Assembly (NCBI GenBank): GCA_030544235.1
Contig: CM060478.1
Location: forward strand, 26,649,227 to 26,713,226
DNA length: 64,000 nucleotides
From: Lepturacanthus savala
Lineage: Eukaryota; Chordata; Actinopteri; Scombriformes; Trichiuridae
Direction of reading: 5' to 3'
Shown: one piece after another, positions 36,541 to 47,834 of the stretch
Layout of the letters: every line of letters starts with the position of its first letter
Position numbering within the stretch: position 1 is the stretch's first letter
Program-made: the position numbers and the translations under genes
Notes under the pieces: generated by a model
Database searches by the model: none
The model's input: the letters and a program-made list of their open reading frames with translations, nothing else
What the model was told of the DNA's origin: nothing

Positions 36541-36689
36541 GTGTCTAATCCAGACAATGACAAGCAAGGTGGGCATGCAGTGCAAAAGTGGTGTTTGCTC
36601 AGATTGTTTATTTGTGCACGAGCCATTTCAACAGGCCAAATAGGCTGCTTGAAAGTTATTAATGATGAGTATCTGTATTTCAGACAGCA

Positions 36690-37740
36690 ATACTACTGTC
36701 AAACAACAAATTAATGGTGTAGTTATGGACTCAGACTTGAATTTCAACAGTCTAATTAGAGCCATCACAAAAGTCATCACACTACCACCTGAAGAATATA
36801 TCAAGGGTTAAAGGCCTTAGATCTCAGCAAGACCTATCCATGCTTTCATTTTCAGTAGACTTGACTACTGTAACAGGGTCTTTACAGGCCTCTCTAAGAA
36901 ATCAATCAGACAGGTGCAGCTAATTCAAAATGCTGCCACTAGAGTCCTCACTAACACTAAAAAGTAGATCATATCACTCCAGTTCTGAGGTCCTTGCAGT
37001 GACCTGTCAAAGAATTTATTTTAAAATATGTTTACTGGTTTATAAAGCACTGAATGGAATAGGGCACAAGTATATCTGTGATCTGGTGATCCTTTATGAA
37101 CCATCCAGACCTCTTAGATGGTCTGCTCTCTGTTACCAGAGTCAGAACTAAACATGGAGAAGCAGTGTTTCTATGCCCCACGTATCTGAAACTAACTCCC
37201 AGTGAACTGGAACAAACACCCAGAGAACAGGAAATAACTCCCAGAGAACTGGACCAAACTCCCAGAGAACTGGGACAAACTCCCAGAGAACTGGAACAAA
37301 CTCCCAGAGAACTGGGACAAACTCCTAGAGAACTGGAACAAACTCCCGGAGAACTGGGACAAACTCCCAGAGAACTGGAACAAACTCCCAGAGAACTGGG
37401 ACAAACTCCTAGAGAACTGGAACAAACTCCCAGAGAACTGGAACAAACTCCCAGAGAACTGGAACAAACTCCCGGAGAACTGGGACAAACTCCCAGAGAA
37501 CTGGAACAAACTCCCAGAGAACTGGAACAAACTCCCAGAGAACTGCAGGTCTGCTGCAACTCTCACTGTTTTTTCTGTTTGTTGCTGCCTATTGCTAATG
37601 TTGTTTCTTATTTTCAAAACATATTCCACTGCACTTTGTTCTTGTTTTTAATTTAAATTTTAGATTTTTCCCCTTTTAATCAACTGCCTTGTCTAAACTA
37701 GATAGCAGTAGGAGGACTGTGAAATTAAATGAATGAATTT
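36690..37740 (+). pseudogene. L2-type LINE 3' end with expanded C-terminus
   Basis: Readable pieces: LGVVMDSDLNFNSLI, HAFIFSRLDYCNRVFTGLSK (about 36832-36900), KKSIRQVQLIQNAATRVLTN and RVRTKHGEAV (about 37136-37166). These form the RT thumb/C-terminal part of L2-like LINEs. Just where the conserved LWNKLP segment is expected, DNA of the form CTGGAACAAACTCCCAGAGA is multiplied ~17-fold (see the separate repeat entry). A stop and frameshifts precede it. The 186-codon ORF at 37096-37656 is the LINE plus repeat in a non-LINE frame and is not a real gene. Confidence 0.8.
37194..37545. repeat. 21-bp minisatellite, ~16.7 copies, LINE-derived
   Basis: Unit CTGGAACAAACTCCCAGAGAA (21 bp). Variants alternate GGAAC/GGGAC and CCCAG/CCTAG/CCCGG; two units carry the CCCGG change followed by GGGAC (units 8 and 14). 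Because 21 is a multiple of 3, frames stay open through it on both strands. The single-copy ancestor is seen at about 50784-50810 in another LINE fragment (TCTGGAACAAACTCCCAGGG). Confidence 0.95.
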
Positions 37741-38752
37741 AATGAATTTACAGGGCAATTGTTTACAGTGTGTGTTTTGCATTTAATTTACTTGCTCCAA
37801 CCCAGTTGATGGACACATGGCTAATTCACTTTTTGTCTGTCTCCAGAAATTAACCAATATAGTCTAATCTGCCTGAAAACATAGGAACAATGAGTTGTTT
37901 CCTTAAAGTCAGGGTTTATCCCCTTGAATGACTTTGCACACAAAGGATTCAATGTTGTCAAAAGTTGTTAGAGTGTTAATAGCCTTCACCTTCCCAGGCG
38001 AAATAAAATGGTGTGAATGACATTTAGCTTCTCAGGGACTGTCAGTGTTGTGCATAAAGCATAGAGATTAAGAAGAAATTACCATGTGTGCTTAAAGCCT
38101 CTTAGAAAGGTGGAAATGACATGTTCCAAACAAATGTCTCATGAGGGTGGAGAGAATATGATCTATAGTGAAACATTTTATTTGTGAATTTTCAATGTAT
38201 AAAACAGGACAGTAAGCACATTGAGGTATAGTAAGAAAAGCACCACAAAAAAAAAACAAAAAAACTTGCCACCTGAAAACAGGAGAAAGAGAGAGGGTGA
38301 AAAAGGCCTCCTCATAAATAATACATACATCGATATATTGAATGCACCTGTCAATATATACAAATCAAAAACATGAAGCTACATTGACAGAAAGGTAAAT
38401 GGGTGACGCATTACTATTACTGTTAGGACATTCCTGACAGATACAGTAAAAATGGTTGCCACATCTTATCGAAGGTTGCAGAGTTGAGATAGACACTGTA
38501 TTGGATCTCTTCCATATGTATGCCAGTACACTCCGCAGTTCGCAGCCTATTAGTAATGGCAGAAGTTTTGTAGCTGAGGCCACCATCTGATTTGGTGTGG
38601 GTTTTTTGGGTTAAATGATTTTTAGTGATGTGGTGTGCAGCTCCACATGAAAAGTAGAATGAAAATATCTAGTAATTTTAAAAAGGCCTTGGGTAAAAAT
38701 ATAGGTAGATTCTGGAAGAGGTAGAAGAATCTGAGGAAATTCACCATTCACT
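37741..38752. other. 1 kb without a recognisable gene
   Basis: Short ORFs only; nothing bounded. Confidence 0.5.
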
Positions 38753-39263
38753 TCACATTAGCTTGCGTTTAGTAGACTTGTCAATTTCCAATAGCTGTTG
38801 GCATCTCTTTTCCAGGGCTGTGAGGCTGGAAAACCCTCCAAGTTGGAGATGAGTGTTGTGTGGTCTTCTGGGGAAGTCTGGACTTGATGGACATTGGTGT
38901 TGAGTGTGGTGATCATGTCTTTGTCCAGTTTCCCTATGGCAGCCAAGACACAAGCTAGCGTGGGCTGTGAAGTTGAAGCACCATCGGTGTAAGAAGAGAC
39001 GCCCGGACCACTACTAGTTTCTCCTTATTCCTGCTGGATCCATTGATAGTTCTGTAAATGTAGAATTTTTGTGAACGTTTAGTGGGTTTGTGGGGGAGCC
39101 ACTCAAGGATGCCACTACTCCATGTGGAGCTCTCTAGCGCCTCTCTCAAATTTGGTGAAACAACTTTTAAAGGCAGGAATACAGCTGGTTTAAGCTTGTA
39201 AGGATGTTTTATAATTAAGGGAGCACTTGTTTGAATAAAAGTATGATTGTGTGGTGCAGGCAA
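38753..39263 (-). other. Two adjoining minus-strand ORFs, unrecognised
   Basis: A 102-codon frame (39263-38955, starting MPAPHNHTFIQTS) and a 66-codon frame (38953-38753), the second also open in another frame (38946-38758, with KLDKDMITTLNTNV), lie back to back on the same strand. They could be one decayed coding region, but I see no domain, splice sites or element ends. Probably a repeat relic or chance. Confidence 0.2.
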
Positions 39264-39730
39264 ATTTAAAGAAAAGCCAACAAAGTAAATGATGTGACAA
39301 ATGATAGATTACAGATGTACACTTCTTATTTATAAACTTCTTATACCGCGTTATCTACAGTCCGCATTACTGTTTTGAAAAAAAAAAAAACTCTACTCCT
39401 CTAACATCTTTTCCTGTCAAATTCAGCAGGACTGACACCCCTTTATTTCCAACTTTATAATGATCCCTTTTTTGCATTTTGTGAGGAAACAGCATAATAG
39501 GCTGTGACTTAAAATGAAAAAAAGAACAACAAAAAAAAAAAAAACGCTTAATGCAAATCTGTTGAACAATTGCTCCTGGACAGGAGACATGTTTAGATTG
39601 AATCTTCAGTACCAGGGCTGCATCTCTTCACGTCTGTTCTGTTTTCTCTCTCTTTTTTCTCATCTCATTTCATCTTTCACTCTCTACCATCATTTTGCTG
39701 TTTCTCCCTTCTCTCTCTCTCTCTCTGCTC
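39264..39730. other. No gene; poly-A tracts
   Basis: A runs near 39378-39391 and 39530-39544 and a CT-rich stretch (39640-39725). Nothing else. Confidence 0.5.
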
Positions 39731-39734
39731 TAAT

Positions 39735-39925
39735 CTAGCTGTCAGTCATCTTGTCACAGCGGTTCCGAAGCCTCATTTCCTGGGGAGGAATCCATTAGCA
39801 GAGGGCTGCTCTGCTATTACCTGCTGAATTACCAGGCCGTCACTGACAATTAGTTAGGAGACAGGGGACACCGGCTGTGGTGGCTGTCCTAACAACTGGC
39901 ACCCAGCCAGAGACTCACACATGGG
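39735..39925. promoter_or_regulatory. Candidate conserved noncoding element
   Basis: Complex, repeat-free sequence with homeodomain-like words (ATTAGCAGAG, GACAATTAGTTAGG, CTGAATTACC) and no ORF. It differs from the AT-rich, low-complexity surroundings. The call is an inference from composition only and needs cross-species alignment. Confidence 0.15.
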
Positions 39926-40096
39926 TCCTATAAATATATAAATACAGGGCTTTCCCATGAATGCATCATGACAGGATATATCCTGATATATTGTAATATC
40001 AATATCTTGTTCCACTGCTACTATGTAGGAGTAAAGCAAGTCACAGATGTCAAACTTCCCTAATAATTCTCGGGAAATTATTGTCTGCATTTTCAA

Positions 40097-40297
40097 TTAG
40101 AGCTGCAGCTATTCATTGATTATTTGCAAACTATTACATTAAATACCAACTATTTTGATGATCAATTAATCGATTTGAGTCATTTTTTAAAAAAGTGTCA
40201 AAATTCTCTGACTCCAAATTCTATTTTCTGATTTCTTCTATAATAGTAAATAGATGATCTTTAGATTGTGGACTGTTGGTCTGGACAAAAAAAAAAA
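40097..40297 (-). mobile_element. AGAGCTGCAAC-type MITE, truncated
   Basis: Begins with the terminal repeat TAGAGCTGCAGCTATTCATTG and continues to GGACTGTTGGTCTGGAC, the reverse complement of the GACCAACAGTCC block in the 28547 and 34318 copies. The other half is missing; it ends at an A run next to a LINE fragment. Confidence 0.65.
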
Positions 40298-40309
40298 AAA
40301 GACATTTTA

Positions 40310-41520
40310 GATTGATGCACCTCGAGGAGTCACACCCTTACGACAGCGTCCCCCATCATCCTCTCCTGGTACCAACACAGCCATCGGCACTCCCTCATTC
40401 AGTCTCGTCACCTCCTATTTCTGAATACTCTTTACTCTGTCTTAATAAGTCTCACACCTTTAAATCCAGAAAAGGTATGGGATTTATACATTTAAACATC
40501 AGAAGTCTGTGGTAGGGGACTGCAGACCTCCATCGGTAGATTCTCGTACCTTAACTAAACTGGAGGAATTACTCTCTCAGTATATGAACTCTGAAGTAAT
40601 AATCCTGGGTGATTTTCATCTTGATTGGCTAAAAACTGCTGCTGAACACCTGAAGGAACTGTGTAATAATCTAAATGTCTCACAAATGATTTATGTTCCT
40701 ACCAGACCCAATTCAAAGATATCATAACAAGTCCACAATAATAGACCTTATTCTAACCAATAGAGCTGATAAGATTATTGCCAATAGTGTTTTTTCTCTT
40801 GGTAATCACTGCCCGGTCGCTTGGATTCATGCTACACACTTAAAAAGGTTGCAAAATCTAAAAAAAACTTTAATGAGCAAACATATATTTATGATCACTA
40901 TCATAGTGATATCCAGGTGTTGATTTTATCAGTCTGCACCTGTCGACACCACAAAATACTGTGGTATTTGGTTTGATGAGTCATTTACCTTTAAATATCA
41001 CTTTGATTTTGTCACAAACTCTGGCAAAAACTATTTTTTAAAATAGATTTGTCCAATTTTCCCCAGCACTGAATACAAAGTATAGTTGAGTCAATCCTTT
41101 TATCAGTACTTGATTGTGGAGACATAATCTCACTCTCAAACCCCTCGACTCATTTTATCACTCTGACATTTATCACTGGTGATCCTGTCACCCAAATACC
41201 ACGAGTTCACTCTGATCTTGGAAAAACTGCTTTTAGTTACTGTTACTGCACAAACTACATGGAACCATCTGCAGAACTCACTAAGACTGACTCTATCACT
41301 CACCCCAGACATTTTAGGGCATTACTTATGAGCCACTTTGCTTCTTATATGCGTCTGTTTTAACACAGATTTTATCTGATTGTATATTCATTCATGTTGT
41401 ATTGTTTACATTTTTTATGTTTTATTATATTTTTTTTCCACATTGTACCTCGACATCATTGCAAATGAGGGAAACCTCAATGACCTTCAAGGCTTAAATA
41501 TATATTTGATTGAATGAATG
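40310..41520 (+). pseudogene. Second LINE family: endonuclease joined to 3' end
   Basis: HLNIRSL (endonuclease start, about 40490), then after a deletion CRPPSVDS, LTKLEELLSQYMNSEVIILG and GDFHLDWL (GDFN-like box), then LKELCNNLNVSQMIYVPTRP and STIIDLILTNRADKI. Around 40920 the sequence jumps to the far C-terminus (SFTFKYHFDFV, then a degenerate DYGD region, LGKTAFSY-like and PRHFRALL), ending with AATGAGGGAAACCTCAATG and a GATTGAATGAATG tail. The RT fingers and palm, including any YADD box, are deleted. It is a different subfamily from the 29-kb element. Confidence 0.75.
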
Positions 41521-41571
41521 TTGATTGTATCATCAAATCACTTCAATATTTGTAAAATGGCAGTACCCTGT

Positions 41572-41700
41572 GATGAAAAGTAACTAAGTACATTTATTCA
41601 AGTACTGTACTAAAGTACAGTTTTGAGGTATGTAAGTAAGATGTAAGACGTACGGAATTATGCATTTTGTATATGCTACATGATTGACTTTTATTTTTCT
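41572..41700. repeat. Common teleost AAGTAC-rich dispersed repeat
   Basis: AGTAACTAAGTACATTTATT followed by CAAGTACTGTACTAAAGTAC and TTTTGAGGTATGTAAG is the end of a repeat I recognise as frequent in fish, with nested AGTACTGTACT self-complementarity. The other boundary is not identifiable. A weakly similar AGTAAGTATCTGAGTACTTC occurs at 43465. Confidence 0.4.
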
Positions 41701-42779
41701 CCAAAACATGATTAAATCTTAAAAAAGTATTTCAATTCTGAATCATTTTAAACATATCTTTCTGTAAGAAGACAGAAAAAGGTTATATTTTATCAGCCCG
41801 TTGAAACGTTTGCTCCAAGAGGCAGGCTTTAGCTGTATTTTTTTTTTCAGGACAGTTGAAGACATGTTGTTGACATGAAGACATGCAGGCTCTGCAATTT
41901 TCTCCCTTGCTGGGATATTTTCTGGGGATTTGGGCTGCTCTGGACACGATAAAGGTAATAAAAAACATACCAAATATGAGCCAGAAATGGAAGGCGTGTT
42001 TATAATAAAGGTTTGAAAGTGTTTAGCTTTTTATAACGTCAAGTAAAACTGAGTTAGTCGTTGCTAACCATAACTAGATGCTAATGTTAGCTGTTTGGTC
42101 ATTCTGCTGGTGGCAGCTAACAACTAGTGTGTACGGGAAAATTGATAGAATATACTGTAGGTCTACTCTATGTGGGGGATGGGTAACTAACATTGTGGCA
42201 GTGGTAACAAAATGGAGGTAAATGGACTCTGCAATATGAATTTTTTCTTCTTATTAATTCTTCCATGCTGAGGTCCAGCGGTGTTCTTGGGTGGTTCATA
42301 GTGGTAGTACATGTTTGTCTCATTCTAACGTTAATCTATTACAGAAGCAAAAGAGAAGAAAGGGAGAGTAATAAAAACTGGATTTTTTTTTTTAACAATA
42401 ACTTTACATTAAAATTACTGGACCACAGCCTGTGAATTTTCATGTTAATATTGGAGGCCTACAACATATTCAAATTGTATTTAGAAGTGTTATACAAATA
42501 AAGTTAAAATGATTATTATATTCTGTCATTTGAGAATCCAAAATTCACCCTCTAATGTCAAAGATTCAAATGATGTGACAAAAGATTTCTGTCTATATGA
42601 ATGAGAAGAAGTTTTTCGCATTTATCATTTTAGTGGCTCATTTTACCTGTGCATCAACCGTGCATCAAAAACAAATAAATGAATAAAATTGGCACAAAGG
42701 ATGTTTCAAGATTTGTAGGGCTTATTTAATATATTTTATCACATAATTCTAGCACAAAACAAAAAAATGATCTCTATTT
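41701..42779. other. ~1 kb without a recognisable gene
   Basis: AT-rich; minus-strand ORFs at 41743-41973 have no recognised motif. Confidence 0.5.
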
Positions 42780-43343
42780 GTTTGACATTACATTTGAATA
42801 TGTATGCGCACTGGCAGCGATAAACCAATCAGAGAACAATACGTAATACGTACAGTGCCCGGCTTACCTCAGCCACGCCTCTGGCAGGTATACAACCTGC
42901 CTACAAGGGAAATGGTGTCAGTGAAGAGACATGCTTACAAGGCACAATTCAAACTACAGGCTATCAGTAACAGCTGTAAATGGGAATAGAGCACCTGTGA
43001 GACAATTCAACATCAATGAATCCGGGGGGTCGATAAACATCTCCCTGAAATGAATGTTTGGAACTTGGGATGTCTGAATTCCGACACAGAAGATGAGGAC
43101 TTTGACAGATTCGAAGCAGAAGAGTGATTAAAAAATTATGAGTACATTGTAAATAGTGGAATAAAGTTCAAATAACCTCAATGTTCTGCTTCCATTGCCT
43201 TCTTTTTTCCAACCGTATATAGCATTATAGCATGCATCCTTCAATATGGTGCACTTTATGCATGGGTTAAGTACAGAAATTGAGCCCATAATTGAGAATG
43301 CACCTAATAATATGGTGCACCTCATAGTGCTGAAAATAAGGTA
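42780..43343 (+). mobile_element. pogo-like (Tigger-type) DNA transposon remnant
   Basis: The right end is recognisable: TATGGTGCACCTCATAGTGC followed by TGAAAATAAGGTAA (ends 43343). Inside are an N-terminal DNA-binding fragment, KRHAYKAQFKLQAIS (about 42921-42965), and after a one-base shift NRAPVRQFNINES (about 42984-43022). A C-terminal acidic piece SDTEDEDFDRFEAEE follows (about 43079-43123). The DDE catalytic domain between them is deleted. The left terminal repeat was not found. Confidence 0.55.
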
Positions 43344-43345
43344 AT

Positions 43346-45104
43346 CGTCCTAAATTACGTGTACTTTACAGTGTTTGTGATAGAAACAAAAAACCTGCTA
43401 TAATAACACTGTACAACAAGCACTTAAGTGAGTTAGATGACAGTATTCTGATTATTACTGTAAGTAAGTATCTGAGTACTTCTCTGAGTATTAGTTTTCA
43501 TGTATGTTTATCAAATCGGGAGGTAAACATAATGTCCCAGCCCTACACTACGTACATACTTATATATCAGTATTTCCAAAAGACAAAATGATTTCATTTC
43601 AGTCTATGAAAAAACATAAGGTGCTTGCTGATGACACTGTATTTAATAATGTATGAGTAAGCACAGGGATGTGTGTGAACACCACTTTTCATTCACAGAA
43701 TATTATTATCAGTGGCAATTTTTCTCTGTGTTGAGAAAACTGTCAGTGACGTTTACTCGTTTATCACATTTAAATGCACACAATTAAGCAGACAGATTAT
43801 GAGTTTGATGTATAACTGCAGGTTTGCTGGTTCAGTTCTCCAAAATATGTAATAAATTATGGGTGAGAGATATACTGTGGTCTCCCATTATTTGAATGTA
43901 TTTCCTGAACAGAGCAGCACCTAGTGAAGCATATTAAATCATCATGTAGTAGTCATAGTTAAACTAAAAAAAAGAAAAAGGGTTAGGGTTAGTGGAAACT
44001 CTGGACTTTTCTAGCAATGCTAATTTTAAAAGGCCTTGCCTTTCAATGACAATGTTTAATAACCCAAGCACCTTTTTTCCAGTTTTGCCATAGCAGAGTT
44101 TTCATTTTATGTGAAAACAGATTGTAATCTCATTACATCTGTTGCTCCCCAAACCTTTGATTTATATTCTTTCCCAATCTTGTTCTGCCAACATTGCCTG
44201 TAACCTTTGATATCTATTCTCTCTGAGTTTTGTGTTGATTGCTTGTTGTCTCTGGTGTGAGGTGAGAAGTGTTTTTTTCTTCTTTTTTTATAAGCCCTTT
44301 AAGTTCTGCACAAATGAGTTTCTCATCTTTTGCTTTTTTCCCTTGTTTTCTTTTGCCGGTATATCTGTTTCATAATTCTGCATCTATGCGTCATCTTTGT
44401 AAAAATCAACAGCCGAGGTATCTTCAAATTATACTTTGGGGAACCATTTTCATAAAGCGCTCATGGTTACTGAACCAGACCTTATGAAATAGGGTTCTGA
44501 CTGTCCTTGAAAAGACAATTAGAAAGAATAGTTGGATCATTTCCAGCACGGCTGTAACTCATCAGGGACATAGATTGGGGACAGATTTCTGTGTTTTATC
44601 CAAAGCAGTTTAGGCAGAATTTTAAGAGGCACTCCATGGACTTCTACACACAATGTTCAGTTTAATTGTCATGGGAAATAATACACAGCCCGTGGAAACA
44701 GCTTAATAAGACTGTTGGTGACTGAGAAGAAGAGAATTCTAAGTTACAAAATAATGCTGACGTCATCTGGTTGGTAGGTTTGAAGATCACAGATGTTTAC
44801 CAGAAAGCTTACATTACAAATGTAAGCATTTTGTGAGGATTTAATACGTGATACTTTTGAGACTTTGTTGGGCTATATGTTTTCACATGTATGTATGTAT
44901 GATTGTATCTGAATATGATTTCTGTAAATCATTTCTTATTTTTTGTGTTTGTTACACTAAAATGTTTCAGATCATCAAACAATTTTGACACCACAAGTGA
45001 ACACAAAATGGAATCTAAATGAAGGTTTTTGTTATTAAGGGAGAAAAAAAAAAAAAACCATGGCCCTGTATAAAAAAGTGATTCCCCTCTAAGCTGAATA
45101 TCTG
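43346..45104. other. 1.75 kb without a recognisable gene
   Basis: Two TTAGGG units at about 43979-43995 and an A run near 45043. No element or coding region is supportable. Confidence 0.5.
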
Positions 45105-45752
45105 GTTAAGTCTAGTTTATGTTTAGGGCATATGCGTTGCGTCGACGCGAACTACAAGGGCTCTGATTGGTCAGCCATGCTGGTCGTCGTGTTGCCTCTG
45201 CAAACTGCTTCTTTGTCGCTTCCATTTCAACATTTGCAAAAAAACTATTTTCTCTTTGATATTGATACGCTCCAAACACACACTCCATCCTGATTGTATA
45301 GGAGGCCAGCTGAAAAAAAAAAAGTCTTGTAAATAATAAAAAAAAAAAACACTCTGATACAAAACAGAAAGACAAAAAACAGGCAAAAGGAAAACCCGAG
45401 CCTGGTACATACAGTGCGGAATATGGTTAATTTAAGGGAATTTTTTTTGTTGTTGTTTGTTTGTTTTCTGCAATAATTTGCAATAAAACCATTTGCTCTT
45501 TGATATCAATGAGCTCCAAACACACACTATATCCTGGTACAAGAATGAAAAAAAAACAGGCAAAAAAAAATCTAGTATACAGTCCGGACTTATTTAAGGG
45601 GATGTTTTTTCTGTCTTGTGCTGGATTTCTATTTTTTTTTTTTTTGCCTGGCCCACGGTCGACGCTGTGAAGGGAAAGCAACACGTTCCCTCAACGCAGA
45701 ACTTTAAATGCAGAAGGTCTACATTGCATCAACAAGTATAAACCAGGCTTTA
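45105..45752. mobile_element. Harbinger-like MITE with internal duplication
   Basis: Left end AAGTCTAGTTTATGTTTAGG then GCGTTGCGTCGACGCGAAC; right end GGTCGACGCTGTGAAGG ... AAGTATAAACCAGGCTTTAG is broadly its inverse. The flanking TAA/TAG triplets fit the TWA-type 3-bp target of PIF/Harbinger. Internally a block is duplicated in tandem: TTCTCTTTGATATTGATACG, CTCCAAACACACACTCCATC at 45250 recurs with changes at 45495. No transposase. Confidence 0.45.
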
Positions 45753-45754
45753 GA

Positions 45755-45990
45755 AGCAACAACTGCAATCAAGTGTTTGCAATAAATTGCAATAAGTCTC
45801 TCACGGCACCGTGGAAGAATTATGGCCCGCTCATCATTGCAGAATTGTTGTAATCCAGTCACACTGCAGGATTTCGAGCATGAAACACTTTTTTAAGGTT
45901 CTGATTCAGCTAGAGGTCACTTACAGATGGCTGGACATTCTTCTTCAGGACTATTTAGTAGACAGCAGAATTCATGGTTCTATTACTGGA
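45755..45990 (-). pseudogene. Tc1-like transposase fragment, internally deleted
   Basis: The minus strand reads NSAVY, then VLKKNVQPSVSDL, then jumps to LKKVFHARNPAV and a YNNSAMMSGP segment. These are the parts of a common fish Tc1 transposase that lie before and after the QQDNDPKH...SPDLNPIE catalytic stretch. Both the second Asp and the third acidic residue are lost in the deletion. It abuts the Harbinger-like MITE on one side and the L2 fragment on the other. In the + strand it is recognisable from GAAGAATTATGGCCCGCTCA. Confidence 0.75.
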
Positions 45991-47075
45991 ATCAATTGGC
46001 TTCTATCAGAAAGTAGATGTACCTACCCATGGGTAGCCCTTGTTCTAAGATACAGCATCAAAGTTGAACATTTATTTGTCTATCCACAGTATCCCCTCTT
46101 ATCAGACCATTTTTAAAATAACTTTTGAATTCCTCTTACTGAATTTCTCACCACCAGAGAAGAATATAATTACTAGACGTCTAAATGATAGTGCTATACC
46201 TAATTTCAAGAAAGTGATTCCATCAGTATTTGATTCACTGCCTTTCCTCACCACAGTTGTAGACTTCTATGCTGCTGCTTGTCCATCTGAAATACATCAT
46301 GTTGTTGAGAGCACTGCAGGTTCACTGTGAACAACTCTTGACACCATCGCTCCTCTGAAAGAGAAGTTAGTTAAACAAAAAAGAGTCAACTACTATAACT
46401 CTCAAAACCATATATTGAAGATATCTTCGCAAAGACTTGAACAAATATGGCGTTCCACCAAACTGGAAGAAGCTCTCTGCACAAGGAAAGAAAGTCTCAG
46501 AATGTACAGGAAGGCCCTCTGTGATGCCAGAGCTGCCTATTACTCCTCACTAATAGAGAGAAACAATCCTTTTCAGCACTTTAGCTACACTGACAAAAAC
46601 TAACGACTAATGATCCATGTATTCCTACCCTAACCTACCCTATTCCTAACCCTAACCCTAACTATTAGTAGCAATTACTTCATGGTCATCAGCTCCTTCC
46701 ATCAAAACATCAAACATCTACCTAGACACATTTTCTTCAAACAACCTTTCTGAACTAGCTTCACTGATTTCTTCATCTAAAACATCAACCTGTCTTTTGG
46801 ACACTATATCAGCAGGACTGCTTAACCCTTAATACACCAAGATATTTTTTTTTGATATTTTTTGTGCTCCTGGCTTCCTTTGAAATCAAGAATAGAATTC
46901 AAAATCCTCCTCCTCATCTGCAAAACTCTCAAAGATCTCATAGTTCCATATTATCCGCTGAGAATACTGCGCTACCAAGTTCTCTATATATGTACAAGAA
47001 GAATGTTCCAAAATGGTTGGCTGTCAAAAGAGAATGGAATTGTTTGCAGGTGTCATTGGAAGTGGCCCATGTAAT
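45984..47075 (+). pseudogene. L2-type LINE fragment, near-duplicate of 29-kb copy
   Basis: Pieces: YPLLSDHF, a segment ending NFKKVIPSVFDSLPFL, then ISSQRLEQIWRSTKLEEAL and DARAAYYSSLIERNNPFQHF (46415-46600), nearly base-for-base identical to 29460-29980. It shares with that copy the TGA within SL-R/GS-TTLD (about 46326) and the CCTAACCCTAACCCTAAC run (about 46645). Then come a deletion, a short endonuclease-RT linker remnant, another deletion, and a C-terminal piece SWLPLKSRIEFKILLLICKT (46866 onward) with LKDLIVPYYPLRILRYQ. It is non-functional. Confidence 0.88.
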
Positions 47076-47244
47076 GAGAAAGGCCTTCAGAGCGAGCTCA
47101 GTCATTCAGTTCCTCTCATCTGTCCAGGCGCTACTCATAAGTGAAAAATATTTGCTCAACACCCTCACAGATGTTGTGTCTTCACAATTTCCCATAGATT
47201 TTCTCCGTCGTTACAGGCGAGTTTGCTGGCTAGTTAGGAACAGG
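47076..47244. other. Unassigned spacer
   Basis: Nothing recognised between the LINE and the Tc1 fragment. Confidence 0.4.
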
Positions 47245-47805
47245 GATACCATGGTCTATGAACCAGGTACTGGTGCAGGTGCCAAGTCCTGTTGGAAAAT
47301 GTAATTGACATCTCCATGATGGTCAGCAGCAGGAATCATGATGTGCTCTAAACCTTCCTGGCAAATGCCTGTGTTGACCTTGGACTTAAGAAAAGAGTGG
47401 AACCAGCAGAAACCGACAGCTGAAACCCATGTCTTCTGTGTCTGTGTTAGTGGTTCTTGAAGCACTGATTCCATTTTCGAATGGGTTTTGTTTCACAATC
47501 CTCTACAGGGTGTGGTTATCCCTATTGTTTGGACACTTCTTTTCTACCAGATACCTTCCTTCCCTTTGCTGCTCTATTAATGTGCTTGGACACATAGGTC
47601 TGTGAACAGTCAGCCTCACTTTTTCACTTTTTGTGTCTAGCCCTCCTTGTGCATGGTGTTAATAGAAACTTTTGGTCAACTGTTAGGTCAGTCCTCCCCA
47701 TAACTGTTTAGTATACAGAATTGTCTGCCCATTGTGCATTTAAACCTAGACTGAGAAACCATTTAAAGTCCTTTTGCAGGTGTTTTGAGTGAATTGGCTG
47801 AACCA
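47245..47805 (-). pseudogene. Tc1-like transposon fragment (second subfamily)
   Basis: On the minus strand, ESVLQEPLTQTQKTWVSAVG matches the pre-catalytic part of a fish Tc1 transposase. It then jumps (SFLKSKVNTGICQEGLEHIM) to the middle of the domain and ends with VNYIFQQDLAPAPVPGS, which holds the second catalytic Asp (QQD). The first Asp block (SDES type) is deleted and everything after the QQD box is gone. The 5' part to about 47800 is noncoding and degraded N-terminal sequence (CCTTTTGCAGGTGTTTTGAG on the + strand). Confidence 0.78.
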
Positions 47806-47834
47806 TTCCTTTTTGGATTTTCACCCATTCAAAA

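Noticed and set aside
37194..37545. Regular short repeats that might be a CRISPR array
   Set aside because: Units are contiguous without spacers and lie in a eukaryotic LINE.
37032..37656. Overlapping long ORFs (175, 186 and 145 codons) on both strands
   Set aside because: They are open because the 21-bp repeat has no stops in any frame and 21 is divisible by three; the upstream part is LINE sequence in the wrong frame.
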